From: Scatophagus argus
Lineage: Eukaryota > Chordata > Actinopteri > Scatophagidae
NCBI RefSeq assembly: GCF_020382885.2
Contig: NC_058501.1
Span: forward strand, 15,700,501 to 15,764,500
Direction of reading: 5' to 3'
Length of the DNA stretch: 64,000 nucleotides
The notes beneath the pieces are model-generated. The model had not been told where the DNA came from, did no database searches, and saw only the letters and a program-made list of their open reading frames with translations. Shown here one piece after another: positions 49,707 to 60,970 of the stretch (its first letter is position 1; each line of letters opens with the position of its first letter). The position numbers were made by a program, and so were the translations under genes.

Positions 49707-52700
49707 CGAGGGGTGATGCGTGTCTGTATGTAGGAGAAAATAAACACATCAGAGTAAGCAAGTGTAATTTGGGCAACACAACAAATCTGGGATGGGCAGG
49801 TGATGGAGGAGAACAAATGAGGAAAAGAGTCAGTTTGTTCACTTTCTCAGTGATGCACAAATGATATCTTTGGACAGTACAAAGGAAAGAAACAGAAATC
49901 CCAGGGAGGTGAAAATGTTGACTCATTTATGGAAATGATGTGTGGAACAAGAGTGAAGAGAGGGAGGACCAACAGAAGGGGAAAATGTGTGATATGATGG
50001 GTAATGCACAGAGGGTGATTTGACAGACGGGAGAAGCAAACAAGACAGTACAAGCTGTAAAGGGAACATGAGCAACAGCGAGAGATGGAGGCTCAGAGAC
50101 AGCGAAGGGAGTGAAGGTAATATTAGGAGAAAGAAGAGGCTGGAAAGTTTCCACTGGTTATCAGAGTGTGATGTCATCACTGCCTTATTCAATTATTTAT
50201 CCACTCTTCAGACCAGGAGGAGGGGGATAATGGAGTGCCAGCTGAACTCACTACCTTGTTCCTGTCGCTAACTTTCAGTACTGCCTTCTACTTTCTCTTT
50301 TCATTCTGTCTGTGTGCCATCAAATCTCCTCTTTCACTTCCTGTCTCTTGTCTAGTTTCAAATCCCATCATTGTGGGATGTTTGTATGGTTTTTCTCTCG
50401 CTGTCTATCCTGTTTCTCTGCTTCCCCTGCACATTTGCTCCCTAGAGTGGCACAGATAGCTAAGATCAGGTTACTTACCTCATACAGTGTGCTGCATTCA
50501 GTTGCATACTGTAGAATCTGTTAGATAGCCAGTCTCTCATAATCTCCTAATGCAAATTGGTCACTTTTATCAGTAAAAGTACATCTCTAATTGATGTATA
50601 ATTACTTTGGCACCATTTCATGATTTTATCTTTGCTTTATGATTTTAAAAATCAAGTGAATTACTGATGAGGTACATGCTGCAACTTTGGGTGGGGAATA
50701 GCCAGAAATAGGTGTGTACACCTTTAAGAATTCAAGGGGTGGATCTTAGTACATGGACCAATTGCTGAGAGGTAGTGTCAGAAAAATAGGAAGTATCGTG
50801 TGTTGGTTACAGTTCAAAGACAGCTCAAGTCTAACCAAGGTATGACTTCTTTCCAGCTAATATTGGTAGCCTAGGAGTTTGTCACAGGTAACTGAAAGTA
50901 GTGAGAGCTGTTTTGCCTGTGAACCTTCACAAAGACAGACAGGGTGGCTGAGCAGGAACGGACTAAACTCAGCTGTATGTTGACTGACTCAGCATTACAC
51001 TGCATGCTGTACTGCTGGAGAAGGGAGGGGTGGCAGGGAAGCAGCTAGAGAGCGGTAGAAAACAAAGACAGAGAAGAGAAAGAGAGAGGGAGAGTGAGAA
51101 GGTGATCCAGAGGTGATGATGGCACGCACTGCAGTAAAGTGTTGGACAGTCAGCATAAGGACCGGCACTCAATTATGTTATTAGAAAACAACTTATATAT
51201 ATCTTATACATCTTATAACTTCACTTGTATTTATATACATATATGCATAATTGCAGTTATACTCTCAATGAAAGTATGAAATGAAAGTGAAACCAGATGC
51301 CACAGAGAAAACAAGGATCCCTGTATGATGAATCTTTGCGAGTGATGGTGGCATTTTAATTATGGTGTCACTGGTGAATGAGTGACTGATTGACACTTTG
51401 AATATTTCTTCTGTGCAGCTGTAAGACTCTTCAACATTTATCCTTTCATGGCCGCAGAATCATTTCCTGTTGTGTTGAACCCTCCTAAATGAAAGACTGT
51501 AGTTATTGCCGTTCATAAATCAGCTCCACTGTTTCTCATGTGCTGTCTGTGTAACTACCAGTCAGCTGTTTAAATACTGCATTACTGCATGATGTTACGT
51601 GATGATGATTTCTGCTGGTTTACACTCATGAATGTGCATTTTTCTCTCAACAGACACTAACATTTTCTGCATCTCTCTCTCCTTCCCATTCCTTTGCCAC
51701 ATTTTTCTTTTTACTTTAATCTTACTTGTTTTTCTCACCTGTCCATCCCATTCTGTTGTCCATTGCTCTGCTTTGCTCCCTCATACCACTTTGCTTGTGC
51801 GCTTGCCCTCACCGTCCTGACTCCTGCACTTGACACGTTTTGGCCTTTTCACCCTTTCCAATAAGCAGTTTCCTCCCCCCCTCTGTCCCTTACCCAGTCC
51901 TCCCAGCCATACTTCCTTCACACTGCCCTCCCTTCCTATCGTCCAGGCTACTATAACTCCCAGCCCTTTGCAGATCCCAGACCCCACAGTCATGTAGGCA
52001 AGGAGTCCACAGATGAACTCAGCAGCACACAGTGGGCCCATGCTGCCACCTCAGCTTGTATCCGTAGAGATGAGTCCAACACTGATTTCAGCACAAGGTT
52101 TACATATGAATCTGTGGCTGATTTTGGTGTAGACTCTGCTTGTCATAATGGAAACATCTTGAACACACACAGGGACTTTGCATCTGATTCTCTGTGCAAT
52201 TTTGACTCTCTATACTGCAGTGACTCAGAGAAGCAGAGTGATACACGCACTGAGTCACACTCACCTGGTAATGGCACCACAGAGGCTCCAGGCTGCACCA
52301 CCCCATATAAGAACATAGATGTCATGATGACACATTCAAACAGTATCAGTGCTTTTGATTCTCTGTATTCAGAAAAGCGAGCACGCTCACACACAAACCA
52401 CAAGGCCAGGACATATAAGGAGCTTCCCCCTCTCCCCACATATTATCTGTACCACCCTAAAAACTGTCCTCTGCACCGGGGAGCCCCTCCTCGCCTCTCC
52501 CCTATCGGAGCTCTCTCCCCTCCCCAGCGCTGCGGAGCCCCCCCTCCAGGCACTGCAGGCTCCAGCCTCAGCTCCCCGCTTTTCCCCCGCTCTCACACCT
52601 TGCCTGCCCTCGCTGCTCCCCTCTACTATCCAAACCTGTACCCTCCAATACCGCCCAGGGTGCCCCCCCTACCCCCAAAACTCTACCAGGTTCCTCTGCA

Positions 52701-55700
52701 GTCACACGTGGCGAGTAAGATCTCTCTCTCTCTCTCTCTCCCTCTGCATCTTATACTCTCTCTCTCTCTCTCTCTTTCTCTTTGTCTGACATCTTGCTTG
52801 CATGCATGTCTTTCTTACTGTCTTTCTCTCTTGTTGTTCTCTGCTCTGGACATGGTGGCCCTCACACTTGTGTCACTTTTTCAGCCCCAGGGGCATTTGC
52901 AGAATTGAAAGAACTGGGTAACTGTAGCTGTTTTATGTATCAGAAAGCGGCTCCCTGCAGGTCATCTGATACATCTTATCTCCACTGTCCTTTCAAATCT
53001 GCAAAGGGCCTTCAGAAGGGTAACAGCTGTTGCTGTCAGAGTGTGTCTAGAGCCACTCTCATCACTCTCTCCTGTCTGTCTTCCTCTATCTGTCCTTCTT
53101 TGTGTCAGTCTTTTTTGGTCTGTCTACTTGTTGCTTTTGTTTTTGCACGATGTTTTGAAGTGGACAAATGCATTTCATGCCAAGCAAAACCCCAGTAGCG
53201 TGTTGATAAGGTTGTAGTATAAAAAAGTTTTATTTAAATCATCTTTTTTAAATTTTTGTATACATTTAGGGCTTCACTGCATCCTGTTAATCATAAGAAT
53301 GTTTGTATTTATATAACTAGTTTATATAAATGTATTCATATAGACATCCCACTGTACACAGCACCTGCCCTTTGCACATGTGTGTGATTATTTCTGATCT
53401 GACTGATGTGGTAGCTTATGTACCTGTTATGTCTATGTGTGCTTATGCTTGTATTGAGAATGAATGAGTGTTTGTATGAGTGCGTTCGAGTGTGAGTCAG
53501 ATTAATGCATGGATCCTGTTTGTCCCGGATGCATACAGAAAGTCGTCTCCACAGATCCAGATTTTGAAAATTCACTACACTGCCGTGAACCAGTATTTAC
53601 AGGATGTCCTCACAAACTGTTGTCAGTAGCGCCATCTGCTTCAGCCTACCCCAGTGCTTCTCATTGCTTAATTGCTCCTGCTATTGATGCTATTTTTTTT
53701 TTTTTTTTGCGTTATGATATTTCTGTCTGTGGTGACTCATTTTGCTTCCGTTGAATTTATATTTTGTTTTGTACTTGTGCAGTAAGTGATCGCTCTTTTA
53801 CTGTTGCCCGTCAGCTGTTCGCAGTGTCTCATTCGCTGGCTCAGTACTGAGGACAGAGACGTCCTGGATGGGCGAAGATGTGAAGCATCCAATGAGAGGT
53901 CTGGGCCTGTCCTCTCTGTACCTTCAGGAAAAAAAAGGTGTGTGTCTCCTATTTGTGTGTGTTCACTTGTCTAGATGTGAGTATTGGTCCCAGGTGCGTT
54001 TTAACTGTAGGTCATTGTTCTTCCCTCCAGCTCTGGTCAGTGCGGTCAGTGTCGCAGTGGAAGCCATCTTGGCCCAGTTCAGTTCTTCTCGGACTGTTGT
54101 GCAGAAGGTCAGTTAATGCTGATTTTACATCACTAGTTGGAATTTGATAAGAGAATTAAGTTATATTGTTGTTTTTTTAGTTTATTTTGCTATAGTGGAA
54201 TGTTTCTTCTCCTATCACACTTGATTACGAATATTTGTATCAAGCTACTAAACGTCATATTTTATTGAATTTATTGTATATATTTTAAAATGCTTTCTTT
54301 CCCTTCCTGCTTATTCTGACTTTACATATTTTGTTCCATCTCTCCTCAGTCTCTCTCAGTTAACAAGGTACTAGAGTATCCAATCATGCAGAATTAATAA
54401 TTTCTTTGTGAACTAACTCTAAACCCCCAACCCACCCCTCATAAAAAATCCTTTCGTCACATCATCCTAACCCTCAATGCCTCCTTCCATTTTTCTTTCT
54501 TCCCTCCTCTGAGTCATCCTCTCTCATCTATTCCCCTGTCTCTCCTTATCGCTACACATCATCTTCCTCACTCTATCCCCTTTTCCTCTTGTATCTCCTC
54601 CTCTCCTCCCAGGCCTTATCAGGAGACAGCACTATAAATCCATCTCTGGGCCGTCTGGTGCTGCAGTGCCTCTGCCCTGCCCTGCACAGCTTGCTTACTG
54701 ATGGCTTGAAACCCCACCAGAGTGACCTGATTGCAGGCAGGAGGCCAAACTCCGCCTGGAGCCTGGTCCAGGCCTCCACCAAACCAGGTAGCACAACAAG
54801 GAACGCAGGAAAAGTTTCATTTACAGGCTCGAAAAGAATACTAGGACGTGTTTTTCCCTGGACAATAATGATAAACCCAGAACTTTCTTTGTTTCTTATT
54901 TTCCTACGTAACAGGCAATTCTAGTGGGTTTTAGCATCTAAAATGCTGAATAAAGTGAACAACAGGATGCTTATAGTAGCAATAGACTTAGATGTAGTAG
55001 ATTTTCCAAATTTTTTCTCACCTCAGTAAATTCCTCTGTTGATCGCTGTTGTTGTCTCCCTATCTGTAAGTATATGTTTCACATCTTCCGCTCATTGTGT
55101 TTTGCAAGGTCCAAAAACACAGGTCTTGTTCAACCTTCAAGTTCGAGTCGGAGAGTTGCCACAGCTCAGACAGAGCAAACACAGGTTCAACGCATTCCTC
55201 CTTGGCTTGCTTAAGTAAGTCCTACCTCTTAATCCTCTCTGGTCTCCACTGGTAACATGAAAAGTGGTCGGTAGTTAAAAAATATTATTTGATTTTAAAC
55301 TCATACTATAATTTGAATAATAATTTGCATGTATTTGTATTTGTCTTCTTCCTCTCTACTTTGTCCTCTAGTACCAAGCTCCTTGACTTCTGGCTTTCTC
55401 AGCTTCAGTCTAGCAGTGGTAAGTTTCTATCACTTACATCTCATCTACTTCTTGTGCATGTGCTTGTATGTAACCCTGACCTCTCTTCCTTCAGATGTGC
55501 TGGAGACATATTACCGTCCCACGTCCTTCATGTGGCTGTCGCTGACCACCTGCCAGCCTCTGTTCGAGGAGCTGCTCCTCGTGTTGCAGCCTCTCAGCCT
55601 GCTGACCTTCAACCTTGACCTGCTCTTCCAGCACCACCATTTAGAGCCAGACAGTCACAGTCCAGAGATCCCCAGTCCACCTTGTCAGGATGTTGGGTTG

Positions 55701-58550
55701 CAGCTCTCAACAGAGAGCAGGTCCCAATCCCAAATTACTGGCTGCAAATATGCTGAAAGCCTGTCAGATGTAGACTTTGGAAGCACAGAACATCAAGTAG
55801 CTAAAGAGAAATTGTCACCATTGGCTAATCCAAAGAATGGAGCATCAGGGGAGTCAACACAGAGCGGTGCCTCGCCCATAAAGGCTTTGGTCACTCTCGG
55901 GCAGACAAGCCCTCAGCTGTTGTGGGTACAAGCGAAGGAAATTGAAGAGTTACCTCCTCCTAATACTGAGGAGGACAGCCTTGCTCAGCAGGCAGGACAG
56001 GTACTCACCTTTTTAGTGTGGCTCTTCAGTGTTTGTAGTCAAATATGTTGTGATCCTGCAGAATTGACTTTTTTGTTTTGTTTTGTTTTGATTTCAGGTA
56101 ATTCAGCAGGGATGGGGGGCTGTGATGCGCTGGGGAGGCAGACTGAGCCAGAACCTGGCTGAGCTGAGCCTGAAAAAGGAGGAAATGAGGAGAGATCTGC
56201 CAGATCTCCAGGTCCAGACAGGGAGTGATTTTGCTCCTGTCAGCAGTGGTGCTCAGGTTCCTTGGGGTCTGGGGCGGCTCTTCGGAGCCTCTAAAAGTCC
56301 AAACAGCCCGACAGGTCACACACCACCAACCAGGTTAGTCAATGGGCTTAACATAATATACTAATTATTAAATCTCTAGCTTGAGAGAAAGCGATTTAAT
56401 TAGTAAATTTACACACTGTGATAAGTTTAATAAACTCTGAAGTCACTGTTGTACTTGCAGTTGTTTTCTGCATTAATAAACTGGATGAATGGTCTTTTTG
56501 TTTTTGTCCCTGCAGGCGTCCCTCTCAGTGGCTGGCTCCCGGTGTCACCGCGCTGACTCGAATGGTGAGCAGCAGCTCCACTCAGATAATAAGGAGGGTC
56601 CCAGAGCCACAGGCAGAAAGTGAGCCAGAGTCAGAGAAAGAAGTTGATGCACTGGAGATGGACAAACCCAGACCACTCAGGTAACTCAAAATGTTCTAAA
56701 GAGTCTAGTACAGGGGTCGGCAACCCAAAATGTTCAAAGAGCCATATTGAACAACAAAAAACAAATCTGTCTGGAGCCGCAAAAAAATTAAAAGCCTTAT
56801 ATGAAGGGAACACAGGCTGTAAGTGTATATTAGCTATATTAGCTTACCAAAATGACTAATTTGATGAATGAATCCTTCGTGTACTCACCATCTGTGAACG
56901 GTTTTCCACGCGTTATTATCTCCTGGGTTGCAACAAAACTAGCAGCAGAAGTAGAGTTTGGAGATGCAATCCACTTCTTAAATCTATCTTTGCGCTCCTC
57001 TAATTTCTCCAGAAGTAAAGCAATCGCACTTTTTCTCTCTCACTCCCAACTGGGTGGTCTGCTGCAAATTTAGCATGCCTTCCCTGGAAATGTCTTTCCA
57101 AATCACTCTTTTTGTTATTTGACAACTTCTCATTACAAAGCAAACATGCAGGCAATCCTTCCGCATCGGCAATGAAAGCAAATGATTCGGTCCATTCTTC
57201 CTTGAATCCTCTGTTCTCATCAGCTATCTTTCGCTTTTCCCCTTTGGGATCCATGGCCCATGACACACCCGCCAGTTTGTTTACAACAGCCACCTGCGTG
57301 GCACCACCGCGCCGCGCTGAAACGTGTGTCGCAGGCTATGACGCACATCGTCATTGACAGAAATGTAATATTTATTATAAACATTTTTACAGCATTGGAA
57401 AACGTTAAGAATGTTTGTGTCATGTTTGTCCTCCTACAGAAACCATATTAAAACAAAATATATATTCCCCCCTATTTTTTTCCATTTTCATACATTTTTG
57501 AAAAAGCTCTAGGGAGCCACTAGGGAGGCGCTGAAGAGCCGCATACGGCTCCAGAGCCGCGGGTTGCCGACCCCTGGTCTAGTATTAAAAATATATCATC
57601 ACCTTTACAGATTAAAACCTAACATCTCAGTCAACCGTGGCCCAGTTTTGACTTGATGGCAGTAAGATCAAAATTTAGGATAAACACCATAAATTAACGG
57701 ATTGATTTTTTTAAATTTATTTATTTTTTTAACCTCTCTTTATTGAGATTTTCATGTGAAATGCAACAAAAATACACAGTACTACACCCTGACAGATAAA
57801 GCGATATAGAAAATGGATGGATGGATGGAAAAGAAAGAAGTAACATGTACACATAACAACTAATCTGTTCATGCAACTCAGTTTGAACTCTAACTGAAAT
57901 ATAGAGTAATGTCAAATTTTGGGCCTGCACTGATGGGAAAGCCATACTTCTAAACTCTGAAAGACTGTAATTATAATATAAATATAAATTTGATTTTCAT
58001 TTTCCTCATCTAGGTTATGACATAAACAAAAATGGATGGTTAAAAATACTAGAGTTAATACGCTAAAAAATATGCTGCATCTCGTCGGTACAATTTCCTT
58101 CCTTAGGGTGCCTATTTGTGGTGTATATTTTCCTTTTTAAAAGGACTTCTTTACCCCTCCAAGAGCACCAGTGGGTGTAGGGAACGTCAGACGCACTCCT
58201 GTTACCATTTCTGTCTTTAAAAGACTATAATTGGTGACTCACCAGTCTGACTTTGAGCGATCCTGCACTGTGAGTCATCCCAGATTCGGCTGTATCGTGT
58301 GTTGCCGATGACATTTTTGTTTGTGGACGGTGCATTTGTACACCATTTTGGCTGAGAAGATCACTGCTGGGTGTCTGTCTTCAGGTCAATACGAACGCTG
58401 TGTGACCACACCGGATCAGGTTCAGAGCTCAGCTTCTGCAAAGGGGAGGAACTCGTCGTCTTAGGAGGAGTCGACCAAGACTGGATTCGCTGTCGTCGGG
58501 GAGACAGAGAGGGGCTGGTACCTATCGGCTACACGTCCCTCATCATGTGA
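46344..58550 (+). CDS. rusc1: rusc1, RUN and SH3 domain-containing adaptor
   Basis: Exons: 46344-49587 (first coding, 3.2 kb), 51947-52714, possible cassette 52885-53019, 53845-53937, 54031-54107, 54613-54787, 55109-55214, 55372-55418, 55495-56000, 56098-56333, 56516-56680 and 58385-58550. Phases agree throughout; the product is 1860 residues, or 1905 with the cassette, about twice the human length. The large exon is mostly disordered: Pro-rich SH3-ligand runs, an acidic stretch near residues 225-255, and human-like TTSFTEMARRRKR, DWLIAFTPD and VTTFKELR motifs. Residues about 380-485 look folded. The RUN domain runs from LYLQEKKALVSAVSVAVEAI through LLTFNLDLLFQHH. The last exon is the SH3 domain (ALCDHT...DWIRC...GLVPIGYTSL). 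Human RUSC1 acts in endosomal and neuronal trafficking and ubiquitin signalling. Position after fdps supports rusc1 over rusc2. Confidence 0.93.
49588..51946 (+). other. rusc1: rusc1 intron after the giant exon
   Basis: The donor is CAG|GTGAGT and the acceptor GTCCAG|GC. The intron contains a TG microsatellite at its start. Many pyrimidine-rich short frames are present on both strands, none recognisable. Confidence 0.75.
49668..49704. repeat. (TG)n microsatellite
   Basis: About 18 uninterrupted TG units 80 bases into a rusc1 intron. Confidence 0.95.
52718..52777. repeat. (CT)n-rich tract in rusc1 intron
   Basis: Two CT runs separated by about 15 bases, immediately after the donor of the preceding exon and upstream of the candidate cassette exon. 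Confidence 0.85.
52885..53019 (+). CDS. rusc1: candidate 135-bp cassette exon of rusc1
   Basis: A strong acceptor (CACTTTTTCAG) precedes the segment and a fair donor (AAGG|GTAACA) follows. The length is a multiple of three, and both ends are phase 1, so inclusion or skipping keeps the rusc1 frame. It encodes a Cys-containing segment starting PGAFAELKELGNCSCFMYQK. I cannot tell whether it is constitutive or alternative. Confidence 0.55.
56711..57576 (-). mobile_element. hAT transposon derivative with intact termini in rusc1 last intron
   Basis: The 866-bp element has perfect 16-bp terminal inverted repeats (CAGGGGTCGGCAACCC) and a perfect 8-bp target-site duplication GTCTAGTA at 56703-56710 and 57577-57584. 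That combination is diagnostic for hAT. On the minus strand, 57000-57293 encodes the N-terminus of a hAT transposase with a BED-like zinc finger (CLLC...HFQGRH), preceded by EEWTESFAFIADAEG. The catalytic domain is absent, so the copy is non-autonomous. The unmutated ends suggest a recent insertion. Confidence 0.95.
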
Positions 58551-60970
58551 CTTCAGAACCATAACTGCTGCACTCAATCAATAAATAAAAATAAAATAAA
58601 TAAATATATATTTTAGGCGAGTATTGAGAGGTTTTAGTGAGGCCCCACTACTCTGAAAGGGATATTTCACGCTTGCTCAGTTAGAGATTGAGTTGAGTGC
58701 ATAACACCATCTGTTCTGCTTTACGACCATCAGGAGCAGTCTGCAACCCTCTCCTTTTATGAACATATGGGAGTTTTTTACCCCTCACAATCCATCCAGT
58801 TTGGTAGCATTAAACTAATGGATTTTAGCAGCAGGAGTACAGCAGATGGTGTGAAATAATGACTCAAGTCAATTTTAGATAATTTCATACTGGAAGACCT
58901 TTGATCTTGGAGTGAAGTATCCCTTTAAACGTCCTTTTTCTCATTCTCATTCCTTCCTTGTCAGCCGCTGATCTGAAAATGATCACATGGGGAAATTCTG
59001 CGCAATCAACCACTAGCATTTTCATGTGCTCTCAGACCAGAGGCTGCCGCCTGTGAAGAAGCAACAGTCAACAGCCTGGCAGCTGCCACGTTAATATCTC
59101 TAGCCATCAGCCGTAGAGAGTCGTGGCTCGCAGGTTGTGGAGTGGAGAAATGGATGTTAGAGTACTGGGCCGTAACTCCTGTTGCATACTGCGTAGTAAT
59201 GTAGTGAATTGTAGCCGTGTAGATCTGTGTTCTCTTGATCTTTCACCCCTAATGACCTCTTACCTTTATCGCCTAGTTCATGTGTGTTTGACATGTTTCT
59301 GATATTATATTATATGTATAAATATACATAAATATATATATATATATATATAAATAGGTATATAAATTGAGATTGATATTACCAAGATAGATAGAAAGAT
59401 AGATGAACAAGAGAAAGCAGATAGTAAAACAAAAGCTTCATACTGTGGCCATATTGAGGAAGTGGATGGTTCAAAATGAATTAATTAATTCTTTAAATTC
59501 ACATCTGCAGCTTCACACACATCAAGTGGTTGTCATACATGCAAAAAAATGTGTTTGTTTTAATGTTTTATGAAATTCAGTATTGCCATTGTCTTGACAT
59601 CATATTCATAAAGATATTAGATTTAGCCTCATACCTTCAACACTGTATGCATTGTGATGTGCCATAAATGCTTTGAATGAATATTTATCTGTCCCACACA
59701 GTTCTCGGATAACATCAGACAACAGCAATCTGTAGCTAATCTCTCTACTCATCCAAAACATGTGAGGAATAACAGCCTTACAGAACTATGCTCAGCTCTT
59801 GTTCGACACTATCTGACCTTAAGTTGAACGCAGTGGGAAAATCCCAGATGTTTGTATAATTCCTAAATGCTACTGTAAGGTCTGTAGGCTTGGTGGCTGG
59901 TCTTCACCTTGTACCTCAGCGTTTGTATTTCTCTTAACCCTTCCTGCCATGTTTGCTTATCATGAACATCGGTATTAATGATAGTGGTTGTGGTGGAAGT
60001 GATACATTGATATGAAATTGCTTTGTGTCATATATTTATTTGTTATTCTCTAGATTCTGTGTTGATGACTATGCATATGCTTAAATATACAACTAAAAGC
60101 CTTTTCGTTTGTTTTAAAGTCATTTTGATTTAATCTCCTCATGCAAGTTGACACCTGAAGCCTAAAACGATAACTTAAATAGTTAAAGTTAACATAAAAG
60201 AACCTGACTGACATTAAAGGACCTGCATTTAATTCAGCAGCAATTAATTGCTATTGCTATTGTTCAATCAGGGAAAGCTCAGTTCCTGGAAGTTTCCACG
60301 TGTTATTGTGTTGATGCCATGTAGCATGACGTTAGTGTCACTATGTCAACTGTCCAGTAGCATTAAGTTAAAGCAGCGCCCGTAACTTTTGATCACAATA
60401 AAATGCCATCAAATAGATAATGTGCAGGTGTTTACAAGAAATTATGTCTACATAAAGAGAAAATATCTGCTGGCACAAAATGTGTAAACTTTTTGTTTGT
60501 TTGTTTTTTGTATTTTTATTCAAATGTGAAGTGATAGTCTAAATGCATTTGTTTGCAAGCCGTTAATTTATTGGATGTACTATTTATTGATCTTGAGGTT
60601 TATGAAAGGAATAGCTCTATCTGACCCATCTAGTGTCTTATCTATCTATCTGGGTTCATTAAGTGTGTGTGTGTGTGTTTGTGGCAGTGAAAGCAGAGAT
60701 GAGTGTGAGCACATCTGTGTCTGCACATCCTGCACTTTCACTTGTGTGTGTGTGTGTGTGTGAATGAGTTCTGTACCTCCCTTTCTCCTCCTCCTCCTCC
60801 CCCTCCTCTTCTTCCTCTCTTTCTCTCTCTAGTGTCATGTAGCGAGTAGACATCCCCTGTGTCCTACTATTGCATATAGTTCAGTGCCCCTATAGTATCA
60901 GTCATTGTCCACCTCCTGCATGTGCTTGTTTGTAAATACACCAAATAAAATCAGTATAAACCAACAGTGC
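58551..60970 (+). other. rusc1: rusc1 3' UTR
   Basis: Non-coding sequence after the SH3 exon. A cluster of AATAAA-type signals lies close to the stop (about 58579-58605) and a well-formed one near the end (60944-60949, followed by a GT/T-rich tract). Short and long UTR forms are therefore possible. It includes a TA repeat (about 59333-59352) and two TG runs (60663-60678 and 60744-60761). Confidence 0.6.

Noticed and set aside
53786-53974. Alternative acceptor GTTCGCAG (53824) for the rusc1 RUN exon
   Set aside because: It would need a phase-2 upstream exon, whereas both possible upstream exons end in phase 1. The acceptor GGCTCAG at 53844 fits.
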